From the NCBI RefSeq assembly GCF_003664035.1, contig NZ_RCCK01000011.1, forward strand, positions 806,001 to 870,000: a stretch of 64,000 bases of DNA. Reading direction: 5' to 3'. This DNA comes from Pedobacter alluvionis. GTDB taxonomy: Bacteria; Bacteroidota; Bacteroidia; Sphingobacteriales; Sphingobacteriaceae. Positions 9,870 through 18,815 of this stretch are shown one piece after another. The position numbers and the translations under genes are program-made. The notes beneath the pieces are model-generated. The model was not told the DNA's origin. It searched no databases and was given only the letters and a program-made list of their open reading frames with translations. The stretch's first letter is position 1, and every line of letters starts with the position of its first letter.

Positions 9870-10640
9870 TTATTTATTAGATATTTTAATATAATTTTCA
9901 ATGGCCATTGTCATTGATGGAACGCCTGGGGTTGGCGCAGCAATATCCACTATCAAATCCATATCGGTACAAGCTTTACTGGTATTGGTTCCAAAAGCAG
10001 CAATCCGGGTGTTATTCTGTTTAAAATCGGGGAAATTTTTAAACAACGATTGAATACTTGATGGGCTAAAAAACGCGATAACATCGTAGAATACTTCAGC
10101 TAAATCAGATAGATCGCTTACTACGGTCTTAAATAAAACTGCAGGTGTAAAATCGTATCCGCTTTTTTCCAAAAACTTCATGGTGTCTTCGGTAGCCATA
10201 TCAGAGCAAGGATATAAAAACTTTTCGTTTGCATGCTTCTTTAACACCTCTGCTAAATCAGCTGCAGTTTGTTTACCAAAAAAGATTTTACGCTTTCTGT
10301 ATTGGATATACTTTTGCAAATACAAAGCAATGGTTTCAGAAAGACAGAAATATTTTAATTCTGCCGGCACCTCATAACGCATTTCTTCACAGATTCTAAA
10401 AAAATGATCTGCGGCATTACGGCTGGTAAAAATCACTGCCGTAAAATCAGCCAGGTTAATCTTATCCTTTCTAAAGTCTCTTGCTGGTACACCTTCAACA
10501 TGAATAAAAGACCTGAAATCAACTTTTAAGTTGTGTTTTTTGGCCAAATCGTAGTAAGGAGATTTTTCTGTTTCAGGTTTTGGTAAAGTAACCAAAATAC
10601 TTTTTACTTTGCGGATTCTAGAGTCGTTCTTTTCTTGCAT
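9870..10640 (-). CDS. hemD: Uroporphyrinogen-III synthase (HemD-like)
   Basis: Predicted to cyclise hydroxymethylbilane to uroporphyrinogen III in tetrapyrrole synthesis. HemD proteins are very divergent; recognition rests on the two-lobed pattern with ILVTLPKPETEKSPYYDLAKKHNLKVDF at the N terminus, FTAVIFTSRNAADHFFRI near residues 66-84, FLYPCSDMATEDTMKFLEKSGYDF near 140-163, and VIAFFSPSSIQSLFKNF near 185-205. At 256 residues the length is typical. It is 13 bp downstream of the DUF4271 gene and probably shares its transcript. Confidence 0.8.
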   Translation of the reverse strand: MQEKNDSRIRKVKSILVTLPKPETEKSPYYDLAKKHNLKVDFRSFIHVEGVPARDFRKDKINLADFTAVIFTSRNAADHFFRICEEMRYEVPAELKYFCLSETIALYLQKYIQYRKRKIFFGKQTAADLAEVLKKHANEKFLYPCSDMATEDTMKFLEKSGYDFTPAVLFKTVVSDLSDLAEVFYDVIAFFSPSSIQSLFKNFPDFKQNNTRIAAFGTNTSKACTDMDLIVDIAAPTPGVPSMTMAIENYIKISNK

Positions 10641-10653
10641 TTTCCTTTTCCTG

Positions 10654-11631
10654 CTACAGTCCTATCGTTTTAATTAGTATTAAGACGGGACATATTTCGA
10701 GGGCGCAAAAGTACAAAAATAAATGCATTTTAGAAAACTTATTGTTAGAAAGTATCGTTATACCAGCCCGCAAAAGCTGAAATGTAAAAATGATGCCTAA
10801 TAACAAGAATGCCAATACGATATAAACTGAACCATATTTAAGTGGTGATAGGGCAAAAGCAACCACTAAAGGAATAAACAGTAATGAGGCATTGAAGTAG
10901 CTGAGGTATAAAATTGAGATATATTCGCCTACCGGTTTCTGCACATTAAATAAGTAACCTAAAAAGCGCAGGAGGATTAATTTTAGCGCATAAAAAACAA
11001 TTATAGTAATGGATATACTAAAGAAAAATTTAAATCCATCTTTAGCCTGATACATATCATTCCACTGGGCCACCAGAAAAAAGAACATCCCAAAAACAAA
11101 CCCAAACTGCACAAAAAGCAACAAAAATGGCCATGAGCTAAAGAGGTTATCTTCTTTATTAATATTATTCAAAATCCTGTTACTGAAAAATGACTGAACG
11201 ATTGCCGATAGCTGCTTCGAAAAAGCATTTTTTAGAATCGCAAAGATGATGAGCATACCAAAAATAAAGCCCAGCAAACCCACGTTTCCCTTAGGGATTT
11301 TTGTACCCAACTGGTAAGGATTAGCTTTTTTCTTTAAATGCTGGTATTTCTTGTGCCATGCCCATAAATCCAGTTTTGGAGAAAGATATTCCTTTTCAAT
11401 AGTATCTAAAAGTGCACTTTTATTAATTAAACGATCAGGAAGTACCCAGGTGTGGCGAATTAAAGAATCAGTAGTAAACTTCTGTTTGGCCAATGTTGCA
11501 GAATCAGGTCGATATCTTCGATATTGGTATTGATTTGCAGCTACACTATCAGTTTGAACAGGAATTTCTTGTGCTCCTACAAAATGAGCAACGCATACAA
11601 ACGCAAACAAAAAGAAAATAAATTTCGGCAT
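10654..11631 (-). CDS. DUF4271 membrane protein
   Basis: Bacteroidota-specific membrane protein of unknown function, commonly found beside the hemD-like gene. A signal peptide (MPKFIFFLFAFVCVAHFVGAQ) precedes a periplasmic segment to about residue 110, then about six membrane helices fill the rest. The ATG at 11631 is preferred over an upstream in-frame TTG at 11643 because it directly starts the signal peptide. It leads the pair with hemD, 13 bp apart. Confidence 0.8.
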   Translation of the reverse strand: MPKFIFFLFAFVCVAHFVGAQEIPVQTDSVAANQYQYRRYRPDSATLAKQKFTTDSLIRHTWVLPDRLINKSALLDTIEKEYLSPKLDLWAWHKKYQHLKKKANPYQLGTKIPKGNVGLLGFIFGMLIIFAILKNAFSKQLSAIVQSFFSNRILNNINKEDNLFSSWPFLLLFVQFGFVFGMFFFLVAQWNDMYQAKDGFKFFFSISITIIVFYALKLILLRFLGYLFNVQKPVGEYISILYLSYFNASLLFIPLVVAFALSPLKYGSVYIVLAFLLLGIIFTFQLLRAGITILSNNKFSKMHLFLYFCALEICPVLILIKTIGL

Positions 11632-11786
11632 GCTGTAAATCAAAACTTAAGGATGCAAAAGTAGTCGAATAATCATGGTTTACCTAAAGAAAATAAATGG
11701 ATTAATGAAGAACTTACTTTAGGAACAATGACTACACGCCTAATAAGCATTTAAAAAGTAAAGCTATTACTTGACAAAAACAATCC

Positions 11787-11813
11787 AAAAGTAAAGCTAT
11801 TGCTTTACTTTTT
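11787..11813. terminator. Hairpin with T-run before hemW
   Basis: AAAAGTAAAGC, a 4-base loop, then GCTTTACTTTT followed by further T: a perfect 11-bp stem. The left arm is also directly repeated about 34 bp earlier (AAAGTAAAGCTATTAC). It lies between two divergently transcribed genes, so it ends no obvious transcript; it may be an operator or a leftover terminator. Confidence 0.5.
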
Positions 11814-11881
11814 ATGAATTAGTAATTTATAGCCCTAATCACCGATCATATATTATGACAATAAAGAAAATTTAACTTCGC

Positions 11882-11889
11882 TATCTTTG
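11882..11889 (+). promoter_or_regulatory. Putative -7 promoter box of hemW
   Basis: TATCTTTG is a perfect TAnnTTTG -7 box and ends 5 bp before the ATG, giving a near-leaderless transcript. No clear -33 TTTG. Confidence 0.45.
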
Positions 11890-11894
11890 CATCA

Positions 11895-13028
11895 ATGTCT
11901 GGCATCTATATCCATATTCCTTTCTGTAAAAAGGCTTGTCACTATTGCGATTTCCATTTCAGTACCTCATTAAAATATGCTGACGAAATGGTGGAGGCTA
12001 TTTGCAAAGAAATAAAAATGAAAAAAAACCGGATTAGCGGTCAGGTTGGAAGCATTTATTTCGGTGGCGGAACACCCTCAATTTTATCTCAGGTGGCTTT
12101 GCAAAAAATTTTTGACGCCATTAACCATACTTTTTCGGTTGACGCAAACGCTGAAATTACCATCGAAACCAATCCAGATGATTTAACCGCGCAGAAGTTA
12201 AAAGAGCTAAAGCAATTACCGGTTAACCGCTTTAGTGTGGGCATTCAATCTTTTTACGATGAAGACCTGATCTGGATGAACAGGGCGCACCAGGCCCAAG
12301 AAGCGGAAGACTGCATCAGGAGAAGTCAGGATGCCGGTTTTGAAAACTTAACACTCGATTTAGTTTATGGTTACCCTTTGCTTACGGATCAAAAATGGCT
12401 GAACAATATCCAAAAGGCAATTGAGCTTGAGGTTCCACATATTTCGGCCTATGCCCTAACGGTAGAACCCCGGACAGCTTTAGCCCATGCCATTAAAAAT
12501 AAAAAACAAACACCCGTAAGCGATAACCAAAGTGCTGCTCAGTTTGTAATTTTAATGGATAAACTGATTGACGCCGGATTTGAACACTACGAAATTTCAA
12601 ATTTTGCTAAGCCAAACCACTATGCCGTGCACAACACCAATTATTGGAAAGGCGTAGATTATATCGGCATAGGTCCATCGGCACATGGCTTTAATGGACA
12701 GAACCGTTATATGAACCCTGCTAATAATGCCTTGTACATGGAAACATTGGGTAATGGCAAGCTTCCTGAAATTGCTGAAGAACTGAGTTTAAATGACAGG
12801 TTTAATGAATACATCATGACTTCGCTCAGAACCATGTGGGGAACTGATTTACAAAAAATAAATGCCGATTTCGGTAAAGATTTTTTGGAAGAGACAAAAG
12901 ATAATCTTAAAAATTTCGAAGATAAAGACTGGCTGATGATTGATGGCGATAAGATTTGTTTAAGTCAGAACGGAAAATTGTTTGCCGATCATATTGCTTC
13001 GGAATTATTTATTGTAGGGAATGAATGA
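11895..13028 (+). CDS. hemW: Radical SAM protein HemW
   Basis: HemW family (formerly annotated as oxygen-independent coproporphyrinogen III oxidase), now regarded as a haem-binding chaperone. The 4Fe-4S radical SAM motif is C-x3-C-x2-C in IPFCKKACHYCDFHF (residues 10-17), followed by FGGGTPS near 56-62 and ETNPDDLT near 95. HemW lacks an extra N-terminal substrate-binding helix of true HemN, consistent with the short N terminus and 377-residue length here. It stands 98 bp ahead of the short-chain dehydrogenase gene. Confidence 0.93.
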   Translation: MSGIYIHIPFCKKACHYCDFHFSTSLKYADEMVEAICKEIKMKKNRISGQVGSIYFGGGTPSILSQVALQKIFDAINHTFSVDANAEITIETNPDDLTAQKLKELKQLPVNRFSVGIQSFYDEDLIWMNRAHQAQEAEDCIRRSQDAGFENLTLDLVYGYPLLTDQKWLNNIQKAIELEVPHISAYALTVEPRTALAHAIKNKKQTPVSDNQSAAQFVILMDKLIDAGFEHYEISNFAKPNHYAVHNTNYWKGVDYIGIGPSAHGFNGQNRYMNPANNALYMETLGNGKLPEIAEELSLNDRFNEYIMTSLRTMWGTDLQKINADFGKDFLEETKDNLKNFEDKDWLMIDGDKICLSQNGKLFADHIASELFIVGNE

Positions 13029-13126
13029 GTGAATTGAGAAGGCTTGAATTAGAGAATGACTGATTTAGCGATCAAAACAACATTCACTCATTCAAAACTC
13101 AATCATTCAATAATTAATTAAAATAT

Positions 13127-13909
13127 ATGTCAAAAATTGTATGGATTACAGGTGCATCATCAGGTATTGGCGAGGCCCTGGTATATGAATATTTTAAAGC
13201 AGGCGACAAACTGATTATTTCAGGAAGAAACCGCGACGAATTGTTCCGCGTTAAAGGAAACTGTCAAAATTCGTTTAATGTCCACGTTCTCCCATTCGAT
13301 TTAAGTGAAACAACTACACTCGAAAACAAAGCTACCGATGCCATCCGTATTTTTGGTAAGATAGATCTATTGATCAATAGCGGAGGTGTGAGCCAGCGAA
13401 GTTTAGCCTTAGAAACCAACCTGGAAACTGAACAACAAATTATGAATACCAATTTTTGGGGAACAGTTGTACTCAGTAAAGCGGTTTTACCCTTAATGAT
13501 AGCCAACGGCGGTGGACAGATCGCTGTAATTAGTAGTCTTGTTGGGAAATTCGGCACGAAATTGCGTTCTAGTTACGCAGCATCAAAACATGCCCTGCAT
13601 GGTTATTTTGATTCGCTCCGATCAGAAGTTTACGACAAAAACATTGATATTACGATTATCTGCCCAGGATTTATTAAAACCAATGTAACCTATAATGCAC
13701 TCACCGCAGATGGGAAGCCATTAAATATCATGGGCGAAGCACATGAAAATGCGATGACACCTGCCAATTGTGCCAAACAGATTGTACAGGCCATCCACAA
13801 TAAAAAAGAAGAAGTTTACATTGGTGGAAAAGAAACAAGAGCGGTTTTATTGAAACGTTTTTTTCCAAATATTTTTTCTAAAAAAGTAAGAACGGCGAAG
13901 GTGAATTAG
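13127..13909 (+). CDS. Short-chain dehydrogenase/reductase
   Basis: NAD(P)-dependent oxidoreductase with the classical SDR signature: TGASSGIG dinucleotide-binding loop at residues 6-13, INSGGVS near 84-90 in place of NAG, and catalytic SSLVGKF followed by Tyr150-x3-Lys154 in SYAASKHAL. The length (260) is normal. The substrate cannot be told. Following sequence up to the fasciclin gene is non-coding. Confidence 0.9.
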   Translation: MSKIVWITGASSGIGEALVYEYFKAGDKLIISGRNRDELFRVKGNCQNSFNVHVLPFDLSETTTLENKATDAIRIFGKIDLLINSGGVSQRSLALETNLETEQQIMNTNFWGTVVLSKAVLPLMIANGGGQIAVISSLVGKFGTKLRSSYAASKHALHGYFDSLRSEVYDKNIDITIICPGFIKTNVTYNALTADGKPLNIMGEAHENAMTPANCAKQIVQAIHNKKEEVYIGGKETRAVLLKRFFPNIFSKKVRTAKVN

Positions 13910-14222
13910 CGGGGAGCGTTTTGCGGTTGGCGTTTAACAGCGATTTTCAAAAGCACTATGGATCGGTCAAATCGCGGGTCAAGTTAAGAACAGACCTTTG
14001 TTAAATAAACCCGGATTGAAGCGGTTTCGATTCTTCATCGAAAGTAGTGAAAAGCGGGGCTGCTCTTCCCAAAGAACCACAACAGCACCTTTACAAATCA
14101 AAAAAACAAAAATTAACAATCTCATAATCAATCAATTAAATAATAATTTTCATTTCTAAAAACCAAGTATCTGTAATCCGTCGTAAATGGAACCAAATAA
14201 CAGAAACTTAAAATTAGAAATA
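13910..14222. other. Intergenic stretch before the fasciclin gene
   Basis: No gene, hairpin with T-run or repeat seen. An in-frame ATG at 14187 would extend the fasciclin protein by 12 polar residues ahead of its signal peptide; this is considered leader, not coding. Confidence 0.5.
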
Positions 14223-14774
14223 ATGAAAAATTTAATCTTATCCGTATTCGCCGTAATTACAATGGCATTCACAACACAAGTTTACGCTCAAAAAAATCCA
14301 ATGGTTGGTGGCGCAGCCATGTATTCGACTAAGGATATTGTAGACAATGCTGTAAACTCAAAAGACCACACTACTTTGGTAGCGGCAGTTAAAGCAGCTG
14401 GCTTGGTAGAAACTTTAAAAAGTGCTGGTCCTTTTACTGTTTTTGCACCAACAAATGCTGCGTTTGATAAACTTCCTGCAGGAACTGTAAACAACCTGGT
14501 TAAACCAGAAAACAAAGCAACCCTGACTAAAATTTTAACTTATCACGTTGTTGCCGGTAAAATGGATAGCAAAGCAATTGCAAAAGCAATTAAAGCTGGC
14601 GGTGGCAAAGCCGAACTTACAACAGTAGAAGGTGGTAAACTTTGGGCTTGGATGGAAGGTAAAAAACTAGTTCTAAAAGACGAAAAAGGTGGAATGAGTA
14701 CTGTAACCATTGCAGATGTTTACCAGAAAAATGGTGTAATCCATGTGATTGATACTGTTTTAATGCCGAAATAA
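14223..14774 (+). CDS. Secreted fasciclin (FAS1) domain protein
   Basis: Exported protein with one FAS1 adhesion-type domain. The ATG at 14223 begins a clean signal peptide (MKNLILSVFAVITMAFTTQVYAQ), so it is preferred over the ATG 36 bp upstream. FAS1 H1 and H2 motifs are visible: FTVFAPTNAAFDKLPAG and LTYHVVAGKM; the domain closes with NGVIHVIDTVLMPK. Such proteins are secreted or surface-bound and of uncertain role in bacteria. A strong terminator follows immediately, so it is a single-gene unit. Confidence 0.9.
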   Translation: MKNLILSVFAVITMAFTTQVYAQKNPMVGGAAMYSTKDIVDNAVNSKDHTTLVAAVKAAGLVETLKSAGPFTVFAPTNAAFDKLPAGTVNNLVKPENKATLTKILTYHVVAGKMDSKAIAKAIKAGGGKAELTTVEGGKLWAWMEGKKLVLKDEKGGMSTVTIADVYQKNGVIHVIDTVLMPK

Positions 14775-15079
14775 CATTTAAATATATCCTTATCATTAGC
14801 ACAAACGTTCTGGCGAAAGTCAGAACGTTTGTGCTTTTATATTAAAAAGAGGATTAAGCCAAGCCTCTTTTTAATTTAGAAAAAATATTGACTAAATTTT
14901 TCATCATTAATTACTCGGGATAAAAGGTTGTATAACTTAATTTTACCGCGTAAATTCGCAGACTTTTTGGTAGCTACTATCAATATAAGTACCTACAGCA
15001 AAAAGAATAGAAGCGAACGATTAAATTGGGTGATGAGGTTTGGATTCCAAACTCAACACTCCATACACCAAACTTAAGT
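14775..15079. other. Intergenic stretch between fasciclin and DUF3050 genes
   Basis: Apart from the terminator at its left end, nothing recognisable. A TTG at 15026 would lengthen the next protein by 18 residues with no family resemblance. Confidence 0.5.
14799..14838 (+). terminator. Terminator of the fasciclin gene
   Basis: GCACAAACGTTCTG, loop GCGAAAG, then the near-complementary arm ending CGTTTGTGC, followed by TTTTAT; 25 bp after the stop codon. Confidence 0.85.
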
Positions 15080-15865
15080 ATGCATTCCAATATTATAAAA
15101 ATCCAAAAAGAAATAGAGCCACTTAGGCAAGAGATTATTAACCATAAGGTTTATTCGGCAATTAGTGAACTGGAAGACCTCCGCATTTTTATGGAACACC
15201 ATATTTTCGCAGTTTGGGATTTTATGTCGCTGCTTAAAGCCTTACAAATTAATTTAACCTGTACTACCTTACCCTGGTTCCCGGTAGGAGATCCTGTTAC
15301 CAGGCAACTCATTAATGAAATTGTAGCGGGCGAAGAATCTGATGTGGATGCTAACGGAGAAATAAAGAGCCACTTCGAACTCTATCTGGATGCAATGAAT
15401 CAATGCGGTGCCAATACGAAACCGATCAATACCTTTTTACAGGAACTAAAAAACGGAAAAAGCTTTAATGAGGCTTTTGAAATTGCCGGGGTACCTGCAA
15501 CTGCAAAGGATTTTGTTAATGCCACTTTCGAAACCATTAACAGTGGAAAAACACATTTACAAGCTGCCAGCTTTACCTTTGGCCGTGAAGATTTAATTCC
15601 AAACATGTTTTTTAGCATGGTAAATGACTTGAATAGCACGCAGGCTGACAAAGTTTCAATCTTTAAATATTACCTGGAGCGCCATATAGAAGTGGATGGC
15701 GATCACCATAGCCATTTAGCACTCTCCATGACGGAGAAGCTTTGTGAAAAAGATGAAGCCTTTTGGACTGAGGCAGAAGAAACCGCAAAACAGGCATTAC
15801 AAAAAAGGATAGACCTTTGGGATGCTGCTTATGCTGAAATTGTTAAAAATAAAGTTGAAGCCTAA
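15080..15865 (+). CDS. DUF3050 protein, haem-oxygenase-like fold
   Basis: DUF3050 family member, 261 residues from the ATG at 15080, which gives the family's usual N terminus (MHSNIIKIQKEIEPLRQEI). Conserved stretch DLRIFMEHHIFAVWDFMSLLKALQ with two adjacent histidines, and a second HHSHLALSM group near the C terminus, resemble metal ligands of the haem-oxygenase/TENA-like di-iron fold; DUF3050 is placed near that superfamily. Its reaction is unknown. Transcribed alone. Confidence 0.8.
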   Translation: MHSNIIKIQKEIEPLRQEIINHKVYSAISELEDLRIFMEHHIFAVWDFMSLLKALQINLTCTTLPWFPVGDPVTRQLINEIVAGEESDVDANGEIKSHFELYLDAMNQCGANTKPINTFLQELKNGKSFNEAFEIAGVPATAKDFVNATFETINSGKTHLQAASFTFGREDLIPNMFFSMVNDLNSTQADKVSIFKYYLERHIEVDGDHHSHLALSMTEKLCEKDEAFWTEAEETAKQALQKRIDLWDAAYAEIVKNKVEA

Positions 15866-15900
15866 TTATTAAATTGTTAAGTATTTGCTAATTTAGATTA

Positions 15901-15916
15901 CGTGATTTTAGTCACA
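15901..15916. promoter_or_regulatory. CRP/FNR-like palindrome upstream of the cupin gene
   Basis: CGTGA-TTTTAG-TCACA matches the CRP-family site TGTGA-N6-TCACA at 9 of 10 arm positions. It lies 77 bp before the start of the cupin-domain gene. No CRP-family regulator is encoded in the window, so binding is only inferred. Confidence 0.4.
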
Positions 15917-15992
15917 TTTACCTGCTAACATCAATTTTGTAAAATAAAATTTACACATTTGTTGTTCGGCACAAATAACCGATTTTAAGCGC

Positions 15993-16871
15993 ATGAGTTT
16001 CATTTTAAAACCTGTTGATATCGTTGAGAGCATCACTCCCGAAGATTTTAAGAAAAATTATCTGAAAACCAAACGTCCGTTAGTAATCAAAGGCCTAACT
16101 AAAGATTGGCCTGCCAGAGAAAAATGGACGACTGAATATCTAAAAGAAATTGGTGGCGAGCTTGAAGTTCCACTTTACGACAACTCCAAAGCCGATCCGT
16201 CAAAACCAATTAACGCTGCTACAGCACACATGAAATTTGGCGATTACCTTGACTTAATCAAACGTGAGCCAACCGAACTGCGTATATTCTTTTTTAACCT
16301 GTTTAAAAAAGTACCTAGTTTAATCAATGATGTAAAAATCCCTAAAGATTTAATGGGTGGCTTTATTGAAAGTATGCCTGCCATGTTTTTTGGTGGTTCT
16401 AACTCGGTAACGTTTTTACATTACGATATCGATTTACCACATATTTTCCATACCCACTTCGGTGGCAGGAAACATATTATTTTATTCGATAACAAATGGA
16501 AAGACAGATTGTATTGCCTGCCAAATGCAACATACGCTTTGGAAGATTACGATGTGGCCAACCCTGATTTCGAAAAATTTCCGGCACTAAATGGTGTTGA
16601 AGGTTATGAAGTTTTTTTAGAGCATGGCGATACTTTATTTATGCCAACCGGAATGTGGCACTGGATGAAATATCTGGATGGTTCATTCTCACTTAGTTTA
16701 AGGGCCTGGGACCAATCGATTACACGTAAAGTGGCCAGCGTTTGGAGTTTATTTACACATGGTGCAATTGACAGTTTGATTAAAATGACTTTCAAAGAAA
16801 AATACGCCCATTGGAGAGAGAAAAAAGCAGTTAAAATAGCTGAAAAGGCTTTAGCCAAAGGCAGACCGTAA
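15993..16871 (+). CDS. Cupin-like / JmjC domain protein
   Basis: Cupin_8 (JmjC-like) family, possible 2-oxoglutarate/Fe(II) dioxygenase. The N-terminal segment TKRPLVIKGLTKDWPAREKW is typical. The metal-binding facial triad is suggested by H-x-D in LHYDIDLPHIFHTHFGGRK (near residues 145-165) and a later histidine in FMPTGMWHWMKYL (near 212-224). Length 292 is normal. A basic C-terminal tail follows. It is followed by its own terminator. Confidence 0.85.
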   Translation: MSFILKPVDIVESITPEDFKKNYLKTKRPLVIKGLTKDWPAREKWTTEYLKEIGGELEVPLYDNSKADPSKPINAATAHMKFGDYLDLIKREPTELRIFFFNLFKKVPSLINDVKIPKDLMGGFIESMPAMFFGGSNSVTFLHYDIDLPHIFHTHFGGRKHIILFDNKWKDRLYCLPNATYALEDYDVANPDFEKFPALNGVEGYEVFLEHGDTLFMPTGMWHWMKYLDGSFSLSLRAWDQSITRKVASVWSLFTHGAIDSLIKMTFKEKYAHWREKKAVKIAEKALAKGRP

Positions 16872-16893
16872 AAACATTAAAAATTAAAATACA

Positions 16894-16926
16894 ACGGGGC
16901 ATTGGTAACAATAGCCCCGTTTTTGT
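16894..16926 (+). terminator. Terminator of the cupin gene
   Basis: ACGGGGC ... GCCCCGT with a 13-base loop followed by TTTTTGTT, 23 bp after the stop codon. Confidence 0.8.
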
Positions 16927-16969
16927 TATTATTGCGAATCACAGTGCAAATTAAGAAATCAGATTACGA

Positions 16970-17584
16970 ATGGATACCAATATACTTACTGAAAAACAAA
17001 AAATGCTGGCAGGCAAAGCTTATCAGGCTGGAGGCGAAGAACTTTCGAAAGAAAGATTAAAAGCCCGTGAAATTGTTTTCGAGTTTAATAACCTTGCACC
17101 AAAATTTATCAAGCAGCGAAAAGAATTACTAAAAAGATTGTTCGGAAAAACAGAAAGAATGTTCTACGTTGAGCCTCCATTTAGATGTGATTACGGATAT
17201 AACATCGAAATTGGCGATAACTTTTATGCAAATTTTAACCTTGTTATTTTAGATTGTGCCAAGGTAAGTATTGGTAACAGCGTTTTTATTGCACCAAATG
17301 TAGCCATTTATACTGCCGGACATCCAATGCATGCGCATTTAAGAGATCAGGAATACGAATGGGCACAAGAAGTTACCATAGGCAACAGTGTTTGGATCGG
17401 TGGAAACGTAGTAATTAATCCGGGTGTCAAAATTGGGTCTAATGTGGTTATCGGATCAGGAAGTGTGGTTACGAGGGATATTCCGGATAATGTATTCGCC
17501 GCAGGAAACCCATGCAGGGTAATCCGCCAGTTAACAGATGCAGATAAAGATTATTATTATAAGGATTTTAGGTTGGGCGAGTAA
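16970..17584 (+). CDS. Sugar O-acetyltransferase (maltose acetyltransferase type)
   Basis: Left-handed beta-helix acetyltransferase of the Maa/NodL/LacA group, acetyl-CoA dependent. N-terminal Mac segment MLAGKAYQAGGEELSKERLKARE, then hexapeptide repeats. The catalytic histidine is in YTAGHPMHAHLRDQE, and the C-terminal IGNSVWIGGNVVINPGVKIG and IGSGSVVTRDIPDNVFAAGNPCRVIR are characteristic. Length (204) is normal. The actual sugar acceptor is unknown. Confidence 0.92.
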   Translation: MDTNILTEKQKMLAGKAYQAGGEELSKERLKAREIVFEFNNLAPKFIKQRKELLKRLFGKTERMFYVEPPFRCDYGYNIEIGDNFYANFNLVILDCAKVSIGNSVFIAPNVAIYTAGHPMHAHLRDQEYEWAQEVTIGNSVWIGGNVVINPGVKIGSNVVIGSGSVVTRDIPDNVFAAGNPCRVIRQLTDADKDYYYKDFRLGE

Positions 17585-17618
17585 ATAATCGTCACCGTTT
17601 GCAACGGGGATGCATGAG

Positions 17619-17639
17619 AAGGGCGATTTTATCGCCCTT
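17619..17639. repeat. Hairpin after the acetyltransferase gene
   Basis: AAGGGCGAT, loop TTT, ATCGCCCTT, a perfect 9-bp stem 34 bp past the stop codon and between convergent genes. No T-run follows; it could still act as a transcript end. Confidence 0.45.
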
Positions 17640-17737
17640 AAATACTGCTACAGCATTAAAATACTCAACTTGCCAGTCGCAGTTAAAAATAAGGACATAT
17701 TTAGATTAATTGTCCAACTTTAATTATTAATAACCTC

Positions 17738-18283
17738 TCAATAATCTACCTTAAAAGAGCTGATCATCGAATCGACTAGCTTTTGATGATTCTTAGCTTC
17801 TATTGCTTCGCCAAAGAACATGAAAGAATAGGTTTTACCTTTGAGTTTAAAAAGAGTGATACTCCCAATATTTCTATTTGCTATGATTGAGGTTTCAAAA
17901 CCAATCCTAAGCACTTCTTTATTTCCAATTTTAATATTGCGAGCGGTATCGAGCAATCCAAAAGCTATCTTTCTTTGCTGATAACTACTTCTGCAAGAAC
18001 GAATGGTTTTTTCCAGGAATGAGTTTAGATTAAGGTCTTTATTAATTTCCGTCAAAATCAGATAAGCATCCTTGCTTAAGGGCTCATCATTTTCCGCGGA
18101 GATCAGGCGAATACCTTTTGCCCCTTCAACCGCCCTGTCTTTTTTTATTTTCCAATATTTGTTGGGTAACATAAAACTCAGCCCGCTTTTTTTATAAAGT
18201 ACAGGTTGATCTTTACGACTTGAAGAGTAATTGCACGAAGCAAACAGTAGCAAAGAGATGATAACTCCAAATATATTTTTCAC
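17738..18283 (-). CDS. Hypothetical lipoprotein
   Basis: Predicted lipoprotein of about 181 residues. The GTG at 18283 is chosen because it begins the signal peptide directly (MKNIFGVIISLLLFASC, lipobox LFASC) and lies 13 bp after the upstream stop; a TTG at 18316 would overlap the upstream gene. The body resembles small exported beta-sheet proteins (SGLSFMLPNKYWKIKKD) but matches no family I can name. Co-transcribed with the gene upstream. Confidence 0.65.
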   Translation of the reverse strand: MKNIFGVIISLLLFASCNYSSSRKDQPVLYKKSGLSFMLPNKYWKIKKDRAVEGAKGIRLISAENDEPLSKDAYLILTEINKDLNLNSFLEKTIRSCRSSYQQRKIAFGLLDTARNIKIGNKEVLRIGFETSIIANRNIGSITLFKLKGKTYSFMFFGEAIEAKNHQKLVDSMISSFKVDY

Positions 18284-18296
18284 TTGTAAATACTGC

Positions 18297-18722
18297 TTAT
18301 GAACTATGATCGGCAACTACTTTCCATTCGCCTTTAATCTTTTTAATTAAGAGGGTAAAATAACCTTTAAGTTCGTCTTTTTCGCGTTTAACATTCCAGC
18401 TACCCAATACAAAAGCCAGATCAGGGTTTAAAAAATCTACCTTTTTTATGCCAAACACTAAAAAACCCATAGCAGATTTATCCGGATAGCCTTTTTTATA
18501 ATTATCAAGCGTTTTTTGCCAGCCGTAAGTTGGTCCGCTTTTACCTACAAAAAGTAAACTATCTGATTTTTCATAGCCCTGCATAAAAGCTTCAACATCT
18601 CCTTTGTTCCAGTCAGTACGTTGCTTTTCGAGCAAATTAAGTATGGCCTGTTTATCTTTGTCATTTTGAGCAAAAGCGCTAAAGGAAACTAAAAACAATG
18701 CAATTACAAGTATTTTTTTCAT
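18297..18722 (-). CDS. Secreted SnoaL/DUF4440-like (NTF2-fold) protein
   Basis: Exported protein of about 141 residues with the signal peptide MKKILVIALFLVSFSAFAQ starting at the ATG at 18722. The mature part has the pattern of DUF4440/SnoaL NTF2-like domains: AILNLLEKQRTDWNKGDVEAFMQGYEKSDSL at the N terminus and GYFTLLIKKIKGEWKVVADHSS at the end. This fold forms a cone-shaped pocket, but no reaction is known. First gene of a two-gene unit with the downstream lipoprotein. Confidence 0.8.
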   Translation of the reverse strand: MKKILVIALFLVSFSAFAQNDKDKQAILNLLEKQRTDWNKGDVEAFMQGYEKSDSLLFVGKSGPTYGWQKTLDNYKKGYPDKSAMGFLVFGIKKVDFLNPDLAFVLGSWNVKREKDELKGYFTLLIKKIKGEWKVVADHSS

Positions 18723-18815
18723 GGTTAATTGAGTTGAGGTAAAAATTAAAGATATGAAACAAATTATTTTGTTCAATGCGTAAAAATTCTTTATTTACAT
18801 ATCTATAAATCTTCT

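Noticed and set aside
11787..11813. Terminator ending an unseen rightward gene
   Set aside because: The stem and T-run are good, but the DNA to its left is the upstream region of a leftward gene, with no rightward coding frame to end.
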